Of a stretch of DNA of 64,000 bases, positions 63,506 to 64,000 are shown one piece after another. Each line of letters begins with the position of its first letter. Position 1 is the first letter of the stretch. This stretch comes from Heliocidaris erythrogramma (Eukaryota; Echinodermata; Echinoidea; Camarodonta; Echinometridae): assembly GCA_025617745.1 (NCBI GenBank), contig CM046855.1, forward strand, positions 42,975,663 through 43,039,662, in the 5' to 3' direction. Position numbers and translations under genes: made by a program. The notes beneath the pieces were generated by a model, which made no database searches, was not told where the DNA came from, and saw only the letters and a program-made list of their open reading frames with translations.

Positions 63506-63675
63506 CTGTGGAAACTCGGTATAAAGAGGTCTGATATAGCAATATTCCTGATATATCTAGGTAATATTCCTGGACCCAGCTCTTTATATTCTGTTATTTA
63601 ACCAGATATGATTCCTGCTATAACAGAAGGTAATATTGATCGTCCCAAGGACCTTGTTATACCGAGTTTCCACTG
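63506..63675. mobile_element. Mariner/pogo-like MITE with TA duplication
   Basis: CTGTGGAAACTCGGTATAA at the left and the inverse TTATACCGAGTTTCCACTG at the right pair with one mismatch. TA flanks both sides (63504-63505 and 63676-63677). The 170-bp element lies in the 3' flank or 3' untranslated region of CLHC1. A partial relative is at about 12855-13005. Confidence 0.85.
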
Positions 63676-63797
63676 TACAATCTTCTCTGTACTTTTTTTT
63701 ATTGCTGTAAATAATGTATATATTTTGAAATATTGTTACTTGTATTTATCATATATTCATCAGTTCCTTTAATGTGGCAGCTATATTTCTTTATTTT

Positions 63798-63803
63798 AAT
63801 AAA
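63798..63803 (+). promoter_or_regulatory. Candidate CLHC1 polyadenylation signal
   Basis: AATAAA about 860 bp after the CLHC1 stop in AT-rich sequence. If used, the 3' untranslated region would include the MITE at 63506-63675. No earlier canonical AATAAA was noticed between the stop and this site. Confidence 0.4.
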
Positions 63804-64000
63804 TAACTGTCATCTATGTTATTAACACTCTTGCAATAGTCTGTTTTATTCTGTTGTATGTTTAAATGTTTGTCAGAGTAATATCTGTATAAATTACAAA
63901 ATCAGTACCAGTACCGGTACCTTAGGTTTGAAACAAAGAAAGTAGTAATGTTATTTTGAGCCATAGAAATATTGAGCATTTATTACATACATACATGTAC

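Overview
The window looks like intergenic and intronic DNA from a marine invertebrate. A sea-urchin-like echinoderm is my best guess, but it is not proven. The evidence is AT-rich non-coding DNA with many small introns, two ciliary-type host genes with animal intron-exon structure, and a dense load of animal transposons: Ty3/Gypsy LTR elements, a Penelope-like element, CR1-like LINEs, tRNA-derived SINEs, Tc1, Harbinger and hAT-like DNA elements, and many small terminal-inverted-repeat (TIR) elements. I see no bacterial-type operon, CRISPR array, rRNA or intact tRNA gene.

Layout. 1-11.2 kb is repeat territory: a minisatellite, long G/C tracts, a LINE 3' end, a TTAA-flanked MITE, a Ty3/Gypsy fossil on the minus strand (about 3.8-7.7 kb), a LINE reverse-transcriptase fragment, and a dead Tc1 element. 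11.2-16.6 kb has no recognised gene but holds a composite hairpin repeat and a TTAA-flanked element with GC-hairpin ends. 16.6-34.4 kb is the minus-strand host gene DYNC2LI1 (dynein-2 light intermediate chain). I place twelve coding exons in a consistent phase; the exon with the start codon is unresolved. Its introns carry foldback MITEs, SINEs, a tandem repeat rich in TGACCTTTGACCT and, in the largest intron, a Penelope-like element with about 530-bp inverted repeats nested in another TIR element. 36.0-39.6 kb is a Harbinger-type pair: a Myb/SANT-trihelix protein on the minus strand and a truncated HARBI1-like transposase on the plus strand. 40-47 kb is repeat-rich, with a LINE 3' end, a foldback repeat and a 2.9-kb hAT-like element with an 8-bp target duplication. 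47-50 kb holds telomere-like repeats, a TIR element and a large GAT/GAG microsatellite. 50.2-55.8 kb is a young Ty3/Gypsy element with identical 132-bp LTRs. It ends 25 bp before the first recognised coding exon of CLHC1 (clathrin heavy chain linker domain containing 1), a ten-exon plus-strand gene at 55.9-62.9 kb.

How the parts relate. DYNC2LI1 works in dynein-2 retrograde intraflagellar transport. CLHC1 is a poorly characterised coiled-coil and clathrin-linker protein. They diverge from a 20-kb intergenic region made almost wholly of transposons. Everything else recognisable is mobile DNA at different stages: one LTR insertion looks very recent, the Penelope element keeps a long open frame, and the Tc1, Harbinger and LINE copies are decayed.
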